Below, in pieces: positions 8,934 to 16,553 of a stretch of 39,578 nt of DNA. The stretch is from SAR86 cluster bacterium. GTDB lineage: Bacteria; Pseudomonadota; Gammaproteobacteria; Pseudomonadales; Pseudohongiellaceae. Numbering within the stretch: position 1 is the stretch's first letter; every line of letters starts with the position of its first letter. Under the pieces are notes generated by a model. The model was not told the origin of the DNA. It saw only the letters and a program-made list of their open reading frames with translations, and did no database searches. The stretch is from the NCBI GenBank assembly GCA_002402175.1, contig NVVJ01000010.1, forward strand, positions 20,061 to 59,638, in the 5' to 3' direction. The translations under genes were made by a program, and so were the position numbers.

Positions 8934-10034
8934 CTATTCGGGCGCGTCGTTACACCCTGTCGCTTCTTTCACACAACTTATATCTCTAACTTGTTCGCCA
9001 TTGACTAGAGAAGTAACCCAATCCACAAAGCGCACACCCTCTACTTCATATCTATAAAAAATCTTATCTCTAAGAATGGTATGAAACTCACCGCCAGCTG
9101 TATAACTGTAAAAATCATCAACAGAACTCTCAATTTCTTGATAGTTAGTTAATATTCGCTGTGGCAGACTAAAACTACCCGGCGCATCACCAATTACTTG
9201 TGTAAACATTTTCTGAGTTTCGTCTTCTGCTGCATTGTATTGCGCAATGGTTAAATTAGGACTGTGGTTTGCACTGGCAATGTAGAAATCTTCAAAGCTT
9301 ATTGTCTCATTGGTTTCACCGGCATAGTCTATCCAGTCAGGCAAAATTGATGCCGTATTCCAGGCTCTGTGCGTAATTGGCATAAGTGGGGAGCCATAAC
9401 CGCCCGCCGCATCAGCTATCAATATTACGGGAATATTCGAATATTGTTCGGCAACCATTCCTGAATAGAAGGATGAACCAATAGCACCAGCACTACTACC
9501 GGTAATTACCACACTACGCAGGCTTGAAAAATTTTCATAGACCCAATTGAGCACAGTCATACTATTTTCATAACCATTATGATGTGCGGTGTACTTTACT
9601 TCTTCTCCCATTTCATTTTCATAAGTGTAAATACGCTCTCCCGCTCCAATATGCACATCACCAGTACAATAAGGGATAAAAACCATATTGTAGTCGGCAA
9701 AAGGGTTTTCGCCATTTTCAAGATCAAAAATACCGCCTGATAAAGCTGGGTTATTCGAGTCCATGTCGGCAAATGGGCTGTGTATATTTGGTTGCTCTCC
9801 TAAGTCACAAGCCTGACCGAACCAGCACGCGCCACCCCCGTTGAAAAAAATCAGTAAATTGTCGCTTGCTACTGAAGATTTCGCATAAAACTGGTAAGGA
9901 GTTCCCGCTGAACAGACACCTTCTGTTGAGATGGTATTCCAGCCTGAGTCAAGGCCTGACAATGATGGCAGGTTTGACTGCGCACCCAAAGTTGATGACA
10001 TTAGTAGAAAAAAGGCAAAAATAGTGTATTTCAT
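8934..10034 (-). CDS. Pectinacetylesterase/Notum-like exported serine hydrolase
   Basis: Exported carboxylesterase-like protein of 366 residues. Residues 1-18 form a signal peptide (MKYTIFAFFLLMSSTLGA). LLIFFNGGGACWFGQAC at about 60-76 is the oxyanion-hole block of the pectinacetylesterase/Notum family, and VVITGSSAGAIGSSFYSG at about 175-192 holds the nucleophile Ser181 in a GxSxG context. A late GGEFHTILRDKIFY block is a good candidate for the catalytic His. AAGGGAG lies 8 bases before the ATG. It is divergent from the FG-GAP propeller gene, sharing a 173-bp regulatory gap with a 10-bp inverted repeat. The substrate could be acetylated polysaccharide or lipid-modified material; sequence does not decide. 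It lies 39 bp upstream of the DUF1631 gene on the same strand, so they may be co-transcribed. Confidence 0.82.
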   Translation of the reverse strand: MKYTIFAFFLLMSSTLGAQSNLPSLSGLDSGWNTISTEGVCSAGTPYQFYAKSSVASDNLLIFFNGGGACWFGQACDLGEQPNIHSPFADMDSNNPALSGGIFDLENGENPFADYNMVFIPYCTGDVHIGAGERIYTYENEMGEEVKYTAHHNGYENSMTVLNWVYENFSSLRSVVITGSSAGAIGSSFYSGMVAEQYSNIPVILIADAAGGYGSPLMPITHRAWNTASILPDWIDYAGETNETISFEDFYIASANHSPNLTIAQYNAAEDETQKMFTQVIGDAPGSFSLPQRILTNYQEIESSVDDFYSYTAGGEFHTILRDKIFYRYEVEGVRFVDWVTSLVNGEQVRDISCVKEATGCNDAPE

Positions 10035-10108
10035 AGTGAAGCTCCCTTATTTGGCCAAATGCTAACTCCTGCAACTGACTATGTCGACGTTTTGTGCCGT
10101 TCGCCGTT

Positions 10109-10140
10109 TAATTGTTTTAGCGGCTCTTCCAAAACAATTA
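10109..10140. promoter_or_regulatory. Perfect 10-bp inverted repeat in divergent promoter
   Basis: TAATTGTTTT at 10109-10118 and AAAACAATTA at 10131-10140 form a perfect inverted repeat with a 12-base spacer. The half-site centres are 22 bp apart, about two helical turns, which fits an operator for a dimeric regulator. It sits midway between the divergent pectinacetylesterase-like and FG-GAP genes. A terminator is unlikely since both genes read away from it. Confidence 0.45.
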
Positions 10141-10207
10141 TCAGATCACTTCAGATCGATCGAAATGCCTGATACCATTTCACCATTAGCAAGCTCAGGG
10201 AGTTTTT

Positions 10208-11647
10208 ATGAATAACACCAAGCCAGTTCTAGCCACCTTATCTATATCGATACTGTTTTGTACTAGCCTGCCAGTTTTTGCTCAGCTGCCAGTTGGCGAC
10301 ACCCCAAGTGAAGCTCAAAGCCTTAGTGGTTCATTTATTAGCTGGAAAGAGCATATTATCGATGACCCTATAATCGCTGGCTTTAATTTAAATGGCAGTG
10401 ATGGACTGGTTGTCGGCGACCTGGATGGAGACGGATTTGAAGATATAGTGTCGGTGCATGAATCCGATAGCGAGTACGATTCCGGTAGTTTTGACCCCGA
10501 TTATGTACCTGTTCCAGAAGGCCATGTTCGAATTGCCTTTGGCTCTGAAAACCCTGATATCTGGGTAAATGTCACCCTAGCCCAGGGCCTGGATGCGCCT
10601 GCCCCGGAAGACGCCGCGATTGCTGATGTCAATGGCGATGGCTTTCTCGATATTGTGGTCGCTGCAGAACTGTCACATTTAATTTATTTACAGAACCCTG
10701 GGAGCAACGCTCGAACTGAAACCTGGCCACGTTTAATTTTGCCAGTAACAAAGGGCAAGGGATCTTATATTCGAGTTTTTCTGGCTGATTTCAACGGAGA
10801 TGGCAGACCAGAAATTAGCGCAGCCAACAAAGGAACGCAGCGCCCCGGGCCTGAGGATTTCGCGCGCTCGACACCAGTATCAATATTTACATTCAGCGGT
10901 GACCCGCTAAACGGTGACAGCTGGACAGAAATCACACTTGGTAGATATAGCGTCCCTCAAAATGCTGAACCGGTTGATCTCGATGGTGATGGAGATATGG
11001 ATATCATTGTTGGTACCCGGGGAGAAGGCCGACTAATTTTCTTTGAGAATATCAGCCAGGATGGAAATTTTGAGTTTCGCGAGCATGCCATTGGCATTAA
11101 CGGGGCAACAGCAGCTGGCTTTAATCTTGAATATACTGATCTAAACGGTGATGGACGTCTTGATATTATTGGCGCCACTCCCGGTGGCTTGTCCTGGCTA
11201 GAACAGCCAGAGAATATCGATGACACATGGAATGCACACTTCATAGGTACATTCTTACCCGACAGCATAACCGGTATGGAGATCGCTGATATCGACGGGG
11301 ATGGATATACAGATGTTATTGCCGGAAGCTATAGCAGAGGCCCGCGTACGGGGGATGGGGAAGTTGACGAAAACGACCCCTTGGGTCGCATGGGCTGGTT
11401 TAAAAATCCGGGCAATGCCAAGGAAGCCTGGACGAGGCATGATATCTCTCGTCGTAAACGCGGCATGTTCGACAAATTCATAGCCCGCGACATAGACCAC
11501 GACGGCGATGTCGATTTCCTTGGCACTCGCGGGAACAGTGCCCCTTATGATGGTGTATATTGGTTAGAGCAAGTGCGCACTGAATCTTCCATGGCAGCGT
11601 TTCAGCCGGCACGCTCTCAAGATAGTGAAGAAATGCCCTTACCTTAA
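10208..11647 (+). CDS. Exported FG-GAP/VCBS repeat beta-propeller protein
   Basis: Exported beta-propeller of 479 residues with a signal peptide (about 1-25, ending SLPVFA before QLP). At least seven calcium-binding FG-GAP/VCBS-type loops are visible: VGDLDGDGFEDIV, IADVNGDGFLDIV, LADFNGDGRPEIS, PVDLDGDGDMDII, YTDLNGDGRLDII, IADIDGDGYTDVI and ARDIDHDGDVDFL. Seven such blades would close a seven-bladed propeller like integrin alpha heads. No enzyme motif or membrane anchor is seen, so it probably binds a ligand or partner outside the cytoplasm, with Ca2+ stabilising the fold. GGGAG 5 bases before the ATG gives a strong start. It is followed by a 188-bp gap and then another propeller gene. Fold confidence is high; role unknown. 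Confidence 0.87.
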   Translation: MNNTKPVLATLSISILFCTSLPVFAQLPVGDTPSEAQSLSGSFISWKEHIIDDPIIAGFNLNGSDGLVVGDLDGDGFEDIVSVHESDSEYDSGSFDPDYVPVPEGHVRIAFGSENPDIWVNVTLAQGLDAPAPEDAAIADVNGDGFLDIVVAAELSHLIYLQNPGSNARTETWPRLILPVTKGKGSYIRVFLADFNGDGRPEISAANKGTQRPGPEDFARSTPVSIFTFSGDPLNGDSWTEITLGRYSVPQNAEPVDLDGDGDMDIIVGTRGEGRLIFFENISQDGNFEFREHAIGINGATAAGFNLEYTDLNGDGRLDIIGATPGGLSWLEQPENIDDTWNAHFIGTFLPDSITGMEIADIDGDGYTDVIAGSYSRGPRTGDGEVDENDPLGRMGWFKNPGNAKEAWTRHDISRRKRGMFDKFIARDIDHDGDVDFLGTRGNSAPYDGVYWLEQVRTESSMAAFQPARSQDSEEMPLP

Positions 11648-11707
11648 TTTGAGTGACTTTAGTTTGCGTAGCTTTGTCGCTGAAAGAAATTCGCTGACAT
11701 CATGTTC

Positions 11708-11827
11708 CTGTTCTGAGTGAACAGAGACTATTGAGCCATGAAAAAATATGGCTTTCGATAAGACATTTACGGATAATAGATTCAAACTAGAATTAACCTA
11801 TCAGAACCTTGTTCTGTGCACAGAGAC
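11708..11827 (+). promoter_or_regulatory. Duplicated inverted-repeat operator candidates before the NHL/cyclase operon
   Basis: Two related blocks lie about 101 bp apart. The first is CTGTTC-TGAGT-GAACAG (11708-11724) running into ACAGAGAC (11721-11728). The second is CAGAAC-CTT-GTTCTG (11802-11816) joined to the perfect palindrome TCTGTGCACAGA (11813-11824) and another ACAGAGAC (11820-11827). Both share the order GTTCTG, short spacer, ACAGAGAC. The second copy ends 8 bases before the chosen ATG of the NHL gene, so a bound regulator could also block translation initiation or transcription. The regulator is unknown. Confidence 0.4.
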
Positions 11828-11835
11828 AGAAAACC

Positions 11836-12966
11836 ATGGGATACCAAAAAATAATTACCGGTCTGTTGTTTGGCTGCTTTCTTGCGACATCCGCCACGGC
11901 ACAAAATTCGGGACCTGTTGGCCCCAGCCCTTATGACTTCAACACTGAAACCTGGATGCAACCTTTTGCCGAGCCAGGAAAAACATGGGGCGGCAATTCA
12001 AGCATTTTTGTCGAATCTAAAGATAGAATATTTGTTCTGCAAAGAGGCGAAACCCAACTTCCAGATCCAGTTCCACCTGAATACACAAGTTTTGCCGGGT
12101 CTCTAGGATGGAATGTCCTTCAGGGACGAGGCCGAGTATGGCAAAACTGCATTTATATTATTGATAGTGAAGGCAATTTACTGGAAGTCTGGGACCAGTG
12201 GGATCATCTATTTGTTGGTACAGATGGCCCCGGGCCACACAAGCTTCGTATGAGTCCTTACGATCCCGAACGCCGCCTTTGGCTGGTAGACGAAACAGGG
12301 AATATCATTTATGTCTTTTCCAATGACGGATCGCAGCTGCTAATGACATTGGGCGAAAAGAACGTCGCCGGTAAAGACGAATATCACTTCAATAAGCCTC
12401 AGGATGTCGCGTTTCTACCCGATGGAAAAATCTTGATTGCGGATGGTCTGGGCGGAAACAATCGAATCGTAGTTCGTAATGCTGATGGCAGCTATCTTTC
12501 TGAGTTTGGAGAAACAGGTGAAGGACCGGGCCAGTTTGCCAGCGTCCATTCGATGGCGCTCGGCCCTGACGAAACTCTCTATGTACTTGATCGCGACTTA
12601 CTTAGAATTCAAACATTCAAACAAACAGCCTCCCCAGACTCCAGCGACTACCCGAGTTTTAGCTATGAATCCACATGGGCTGATTTAGGCATGCCTCTTG
12701 ATATATTAGTTGGCGAAGACAGTGCCTGGGTAACAGATTTAAACCCACCTAAAATTGTCCAGTTCAACCTTGATGGCAGCCGAAGGTACACCTGGAATTT
12801 ACCAGTGGAAGGCCCCCATCGCTGGATTGAAATGCATTCTTTGTCGGTAGATAGTGATGGCAATTTGTATGGAACTGACAATCAGGCTGGTCGACCTCAA
12901 AAATTGACACCTAAAGCGGGCGCCGATCCTGAGCTGATTCTAGATCGACAATATATTCCACGTTAG
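11836..12966 (+). CDS. Exported NHL-repeat beta-propeller protein
   Basis: Exported propeller of 376 residues. I chose the ATG at 11836 because it gives a clean signal peptide (MGYQKIITGLLFGCFLATSATA, cleaved before QNS); an upstream in-frame ATG at 11809 would place nine polar residues before it. NHL-type blades are visible: FNKPQDVAFLPDGKILIADG, GPGQFASVHSMALGPDETLYV, GMPLDILVGEDSAWVTD and EMHSLSVDSDGNLYGTDNQ. The arrangement recalls the six-bladed peptidyl-alpha-hydroxyglycine lyase-like family common in environmental bacteria, but no catalytic set is certain. The adenylate cyclase-PilZ gene starts only 8 bases after the stop, so the two are almost certainly co-transcribed. This makes a sensory or envelope-linked role worth testing. 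Confidence 0.8.
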   Translation: MGYQKIITGLLFGCFLATSATAQNSGPVGPSPYDFNTETWMQPFAEPGKTWGGNSSIFVESKDRIFVLQRGETQLPDPVPPEYTSFAGSLGWNVLQGRGRVWQNCIYIIDSEGNLLEVWDQWDHLFVGTDGPGPHKLRMSPYDPERRLWLVDETGNIIYVFSNDGSQLLMTLGEKNVAGKDEYHFNKPQDVAFLPDGKILIADGLGGNNRIVVRNADGSYLSEFGETGEGPGQFASVHSMALGPDETLYVLDRDLLRIQTFKQTASPDSSDYPSFSYESTWADLGMPLDILVGEDSAWVTDLNPPKIVQFNLDGSRRYTWNLPVEGPHRWIEMHSLSVDSDGNLYGTDNQAGRPQKLTPKAGADPELILDRQYIPR

Positions 12967-12974
12967 AGAACCGT

Positions 12975-14063
12975 ATGTCTAAACACCAACAAAATGCAGT
13001 CGAAGTAGCACAGCAGGTTTTACAAGACCTGAAAAGTGATGGACTGTTGAATGAATCTACAGAGAATGATTCAGCAGTTCTGGATCATCTGTTTAAGGTT
13101 TTAGTTAGTCAGGGATTTCCTGAACGTGACGTTGTCACCAAAAATATCACTATTCTTTTATCTGATATTCGAGGGTTTTCAGATATCGCTGAATCGTACC
13201 CCGCCGCTGATGTGATAAAAATGCTCAATCGCTACTTCCATTCTATGGGCAACATTATCACCAGTTATGGCGGAACAATTGACAAACTCATGGGCGACTC
13301 CATCCTGGTAATTTTCGGTTTTCCAGAAGAGCGCAGCAGCGACGTAGAAAATGCCATAGCTTGTGCTGTTGAAATGCAAAGGGCTATGAGTGATCTCAAT
13401 AGCAAAAATAAAACGTTGGGTATGCCCGACCTCTTTGTTGGTATCGCCCTTAATACTGGCTCGGTAGTAGTAGGAGACCTCGGTTCAGAACACTATCATG
13501 AATATACCATTATCGGCGACGAGGTAAATCTCACTTCGCGTATAGAGGCTCACTGCCTTCGCGGCCAGATCTTAATTAGTGAAAACACCCACGCTTTAAG
13601 CAAGGATTTTATTGAAGTTGGCCCGCCAAATAGAGTTGAAGTAAAAGGTGCACGCAACGCCGTAGACCTTTACGAATTATTTGCCACTCAGCGGCCACAT
13701 AGCATGGAAGTCCCAAGGCGTGAGGGACGCAAAAGCCCAAGGATAAAGGTAAACATGCCCGTTGTTTTTCAAAACTTGGCTGGCAAAATTGTACTATCTG
13801 AAAAATTTGACGGCGAAGCCATCGATATCAGCTATCACGGTTTATTAATTGAAACAGATACTCAACTCGAAAAATCTTCAGAAATAAAAATGGCGCTTTC
13901 GTTAGAGCTTTTCAGCACTCGCGCAACAGACGTATACGCCAGAATTATTAATACCAGAAAGGTTGGCGATAAGTTTCACAACAGCATGGAGTTCACCACC
14001 ATCGGCACTGAAGGACTCAATGCCATCAAAAACTACGTTGATAAAATGGTTGGCACTACCTAG
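12975..14063 (+). CDS. Class III adenylate cyclase-PilZ fusion protein
   Basis: Soluble two-domain signalling protein of 362 residues. Residues about 54-237 form a class III nucleotidyl cyclase domain: metal ligands Asp64 (LLSDIRGFSD) and Asp108 (KLMGDSILVIFG), purine-selecting Lys104 and Thr178 (HEYTIIGDEVNLTSR), and transition-state Asn185 and Arg189. Lys in the first selector position argues for ATP over GTP. Residues about 248-360 form a PilZ domain with both c-di-GMP motifs, RKSPR (252-256) and DISYHG (284-289). No membrane segment, HAMP or receiver is present. The simplest reading is cAMP synthesis gated by c-di-GMP, or c-di-GMP-dependent localisation. It follows the NHL propeller gene by 8 bases. 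The Shine-Dalgarno is weak (GAGAA), which suggests translational coupling. Domain calls are firm; the regulatory logic is inferred. Confidence 0.92.
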   Translation: MSKHQQNAVEVAQQVLQDLKSDGLLNESTENDSAVLDHLFKVLVSQGFPERDVVTKNITILLSDIRGFSDIAESYPAADVIKMLNRYFHSMGNIITSYGGTIDKLMGDSILVIFGFPEERSSDVENAIACAVEMQRAMSDLNSKNKTLGMPDLFVGIALNTGSVVVGDLGSEHYHEYTIIGDEVNLTSRIEAHCLRGQILISENTHALSKDFIEVGPPNRVEVKGARNAVDLYELFATQRPHSMEVPRREGRKSPRIKVNMPVVFQNLAGKIVLSEKFDGEAIDISYHGLLIETDTQLEKSSEIKMALSLELFSTRATDVYARIINTRKVGDKFHNSMEFTTIGTEGLNAIKNYVDKMVGTT

Positions 14064-14077
14064 CACCTTTAGGAACA

Positions 14078-14093
14078 AGTATTTCAGAATACT
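14078..14093 (+). terminator. Weak stem-loop after the cyclase-PilZ gene
   Basis: AGTATT and AATACT form a perfect 6-bp stem with a TCAG loop, 15 bases after the cyclase-PilZ stop codon. No U-run follows, so it may be a processing or stabilising hairpin more than a terminator. The remaining bases up to the TonB receptor gene at 14311 show no clear promoter. Confidence 0.25.
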
Positions 14094-14310
14094 CCTGACA
14101 TCATCAGCAGTGATATTCACCAAGCAAATAGCGGACTTTTCAAGCAGATTGCACAATTTGTTACAAATCTTGCTGTTCCCTTCTTCTATACTCGAGAATC
14201 TAAAAATTTAGTGGTAAATCTGTCGGTACTGAGCAAAGGCTCTATGCCTTCGATTAACATGATTTGCGGGCCTATGAACGTAGAACCTATTTAACCCTAG
14301 TGAGACCCTA

Positions 14311-16503
14311 ATGATTTCTCAATTCTCAAGGCTTTTAGTCGGCCAGCTTGCAGCAACTCTATTAATTTCAATTGCTACTCCAATGCTGAGCATTGCTCAA
14401 AACAATGTCGGAAACGACTCAACTGTTGTCTACCCTGCGACCTATTTTTCAGAGTTCAATCCAATTACGGCACAAGACATGCTGGATCGAATTCCCGGAG
14501 TTGGTTCAACTACAGGCGGCAATAGTGGCGGCCCTCCCAGGGGTTTCTCTGGGGGCGGAAACCCATCAGGGGGTGGTCGCGGTTTTGGTGGCGGCAACAG
14601 TGGTGGAAATGAAATATTGATTAACGGCAAACGCACCGCAGGAAAAAACAATCAAACCAGTGGACAGTTAGAACGTATCACAGCTGGCCAGGTTAACTAC
14701 ATTGAGTTAATTCGTGGCACTTCAGGTTCTCTAGATGTAAGAGGCAGCGGTCAGGTAGTTAACGTCGTATTGTTTGATGAACTGGCTTCTACAAGCATCT
14801 CTTATGAAGTAAGCACGGACCGTTTTCTAGATCATCAGCTTGAACCTGGCGGCTCTCTTTCGTTGAGTGGCCAAAGTGGTAAATTTAATTATATCTTAAG
14901 TGCATCAGCCTCCCCGCGTTACGATCACTCCATAAGCAAAGAGACAAGTATTTTAGGTGACTTTACCGCCAATGATACCGTTCGTGAAGACAGGATTAGA
15001 GAACAGACTGATTATGAATTTAGCACGAATCTAAATTACGACATCAATACAGCAAACAGCGTTCGTTTTAACGCACTTTTCGCTGAAAAAAATAACCCAA
15101 CAGAAGTCATGCGCTTTACCAATGACTTGAGAGTAACCCCAAATGTATTGTCACAGGAAAGAGAAGATATTCCGGGTGAGCAGGACAATTGGGAAGTTGG
15201 CGGAGACTATGAATATCTATCACCTAATGGGAACCGATTTAAAGTCTTGTTCATTAGTAATCAAAGCAATAGGTCTGCAACTCGTGAACGCTTCGAAATA
15301 CAGGCCGATGGTAGCGAAGATAAAGAACTTTTCCTCGACACAGCCAGCACTACTAAAGAACGCATTGTTCGCGGCTCGTACACCATGGGAATTTTTGACG
15401 GACAAGATATTGAATTTGGAGCCGAGAGAGCACAAACGATACTGGATTCAAATTTAGCTCTTGGGTTAGTAGACTCGCTGGGTGCTCCCTCGTCGGCATT
15501 CGGAGGACTGGTTCCTCAAACTGTATCTAACGCCAATTCACAAGTAGAAGAAATACGCTATGAGCCTTTCGTTATTCATAACTGGATCATAAATTCAAAA
15601 ATGTCGCTTGAAACAACTTTGTTGTATGAAACCTCTGAGATCAAGCAGAGCGGTGACGTGTCCAATAAACGTGATTTTAATTTTGTGAAACCTAAAATTG
15701 ACTTCAGATATGACATGACGCCACAGCTGCAATTACGTGGCACTATTGAAAAAGTTGTCAATCAACTGAGCTTTGCTGATTTTGTAGCTGCCAATGACGA
15801 CCAGGATGACGATGCTAATACGCAGGCAGGAAACGCCAATCTTCGACAGGAATGGCTCTGGAAATATGACCTTAATGCCGAATATCGATTACCGAATGAT
15901 ACGGGTGTGGTAAGCGCCAACATTTACTATCATCAACATCATGATGTCATCGAACGCATCGATGTATCGACTTCCCAAACGAGCCTTGCATCTGCTAACG
16001 GCAATATTGGTGACGGTGATATGTATGGCATTACTATGAATGCGAGTATTCGCATGCGCATGATCAATCTACCTAATCTGCTTATAACCTCCAGTTTGAC
16101 CGTGGAGGATTCCAGTATAACTGACCCTTTTCTTGGCATTGACCGCCGCTTTCAGTTCAATGCCCGAGGATTCAACTCTTTTGGTTTTAGGCACGATATA
16201 CCAAAATGGAATATGAACTGGGGTGGTCGATGGATGAATCGTCATGACGGAAACAATAAACGTTATGATATTGATGATATTGAATTGGCTGCAGGTGATC
16301 CTCGAGCATCAGTCTTCGTTGAATACGTTGATAGTCGCGGCATTACCTACCGAGTAGACGCCAATGGTTTTACAAATAATTTTGGTTGCCGCGAACGTCA
16401 ACGGTTTGTCGGCAGAGTTTCGTCAGGCATACTTGAAGAAATTGAAGATCGCTGTTCTTCTTCAGGCAGAGCCTTAACATTTAAGTTAAGTGGAACTTTT
16501 TAG
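14311..16503 (+). CDS. TonB-dependent outer-membrane receptor with Gly-rich plug insertion
   Basis: Outer-membrane TonB-dependent receptor of 730 residues. A signal peptide covers about residues 1-29 (ends MLSIA before QNN). A possible TonB box is STVVYPATYF (37-46). The plug has ITAQDMLDRIPGVGS, then a run very rich in Gly, Asn, Ser and Pro at about 69-99, then NEILINGKRTAGKNN and IELIRGTSGSLDVRGSGQVVN. The remaining part alternates short polar and aromatic strands typical of a 22-strand barrel and ends in KLSGTF with the terminal Phe of outer-membrane barrels. The Gly-rich run interrupts the plug between two conserved blocks where most family members have a short loop. The ligand is not evident. 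The YeeE/YedE transporter starts 50 bp downstream and the SMP-30-like gene follows it, so an uptake and processing set is possible. No Fur-like box was seen upstream. Confidence 0.88.
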   Translation: MISQFSRLLVGQLAATLLISIATPMLSIAQNNVGNDSTVVYPATYFSEFNPITAQDMLDRIPGVGSTTGGNSGGPPRGFSGGGNPSGGGRGFGGGNSGGNEILINGKRTAGKNNQTSGQLERITAGQVNYIELIRGTSGSLDVRGSGQVVNVVLFDELASTSISYEVSTDRFLDHQLEPGGSLSLSGQSGKFNYILSASASPRYDHSISKETSILGDFTANDTVREDRIREQTDYEFSTNLNYDINTANSVRFNALFAEKNNPTEVMRFTNDLRVTPNVLSQEREDIPGEQDNWEVGGDYEYLSPNGNRFKVLFISNQSNRSATRERFEIQADGSEDKELFLDTASTTKERIVRGSYTMGIFDGQDIEFGAERAQTILDSNLALGLVDSLGAPSSAFGGLVPQTVSNANSQVEEIRYEPFVIHNWIINSKMSLETTLLYETSEIKQSGDVSNKRDFNFVKPKIDFRYDMTPQLQLRGTIEKVVNQLSFADFVAANDDQDDDANTQAGNANLRQEWLWKYDLNAEYRLPNDTGVVSANIYYHQHHDVIERIDVSTSQTSLASANGNIGDGDMYGITMNASIRMRMINLPNLLITSSLTVEDSSITDPFLGIDRRFQFNARGFNSFGFRHDIPKWNMNWGGRWMNRHDGNNKRYDIDDIELAAGDPRASVFVEYVDSRGITYRVDANGFTNNFGCRERQRFVGRVSSGILEEIEDRCSSSGRALTFKLSGTF

Positions 16504-16553
16504 TGCTTTGTAATACTTAAATTGATTCACAATACAAACTTGGGAGAACTCAT

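Noticed and set aside
10957..11526. Minus-strand and alternate-frame ORFs inside the FG-GAP gene
   Set aside because: They mirror the repeated Asp/Gly codons of the plus-strand gene and have no start signals or family motifs.
14051..14065. TGGCACTACCTAGCA as a sigma-54 promoter for the TonB receptor
   Set aside because: The -12 element reads AGCA, not TTGC, and it overlaps the stop codon of the cyclase-PilZ gene.
14442..14651. Minus-strand Pro-rich frame opposite the Gly-rich plug region
   Set aside because: Proline runs are simply the complement of glycine codons in the receptor gene.
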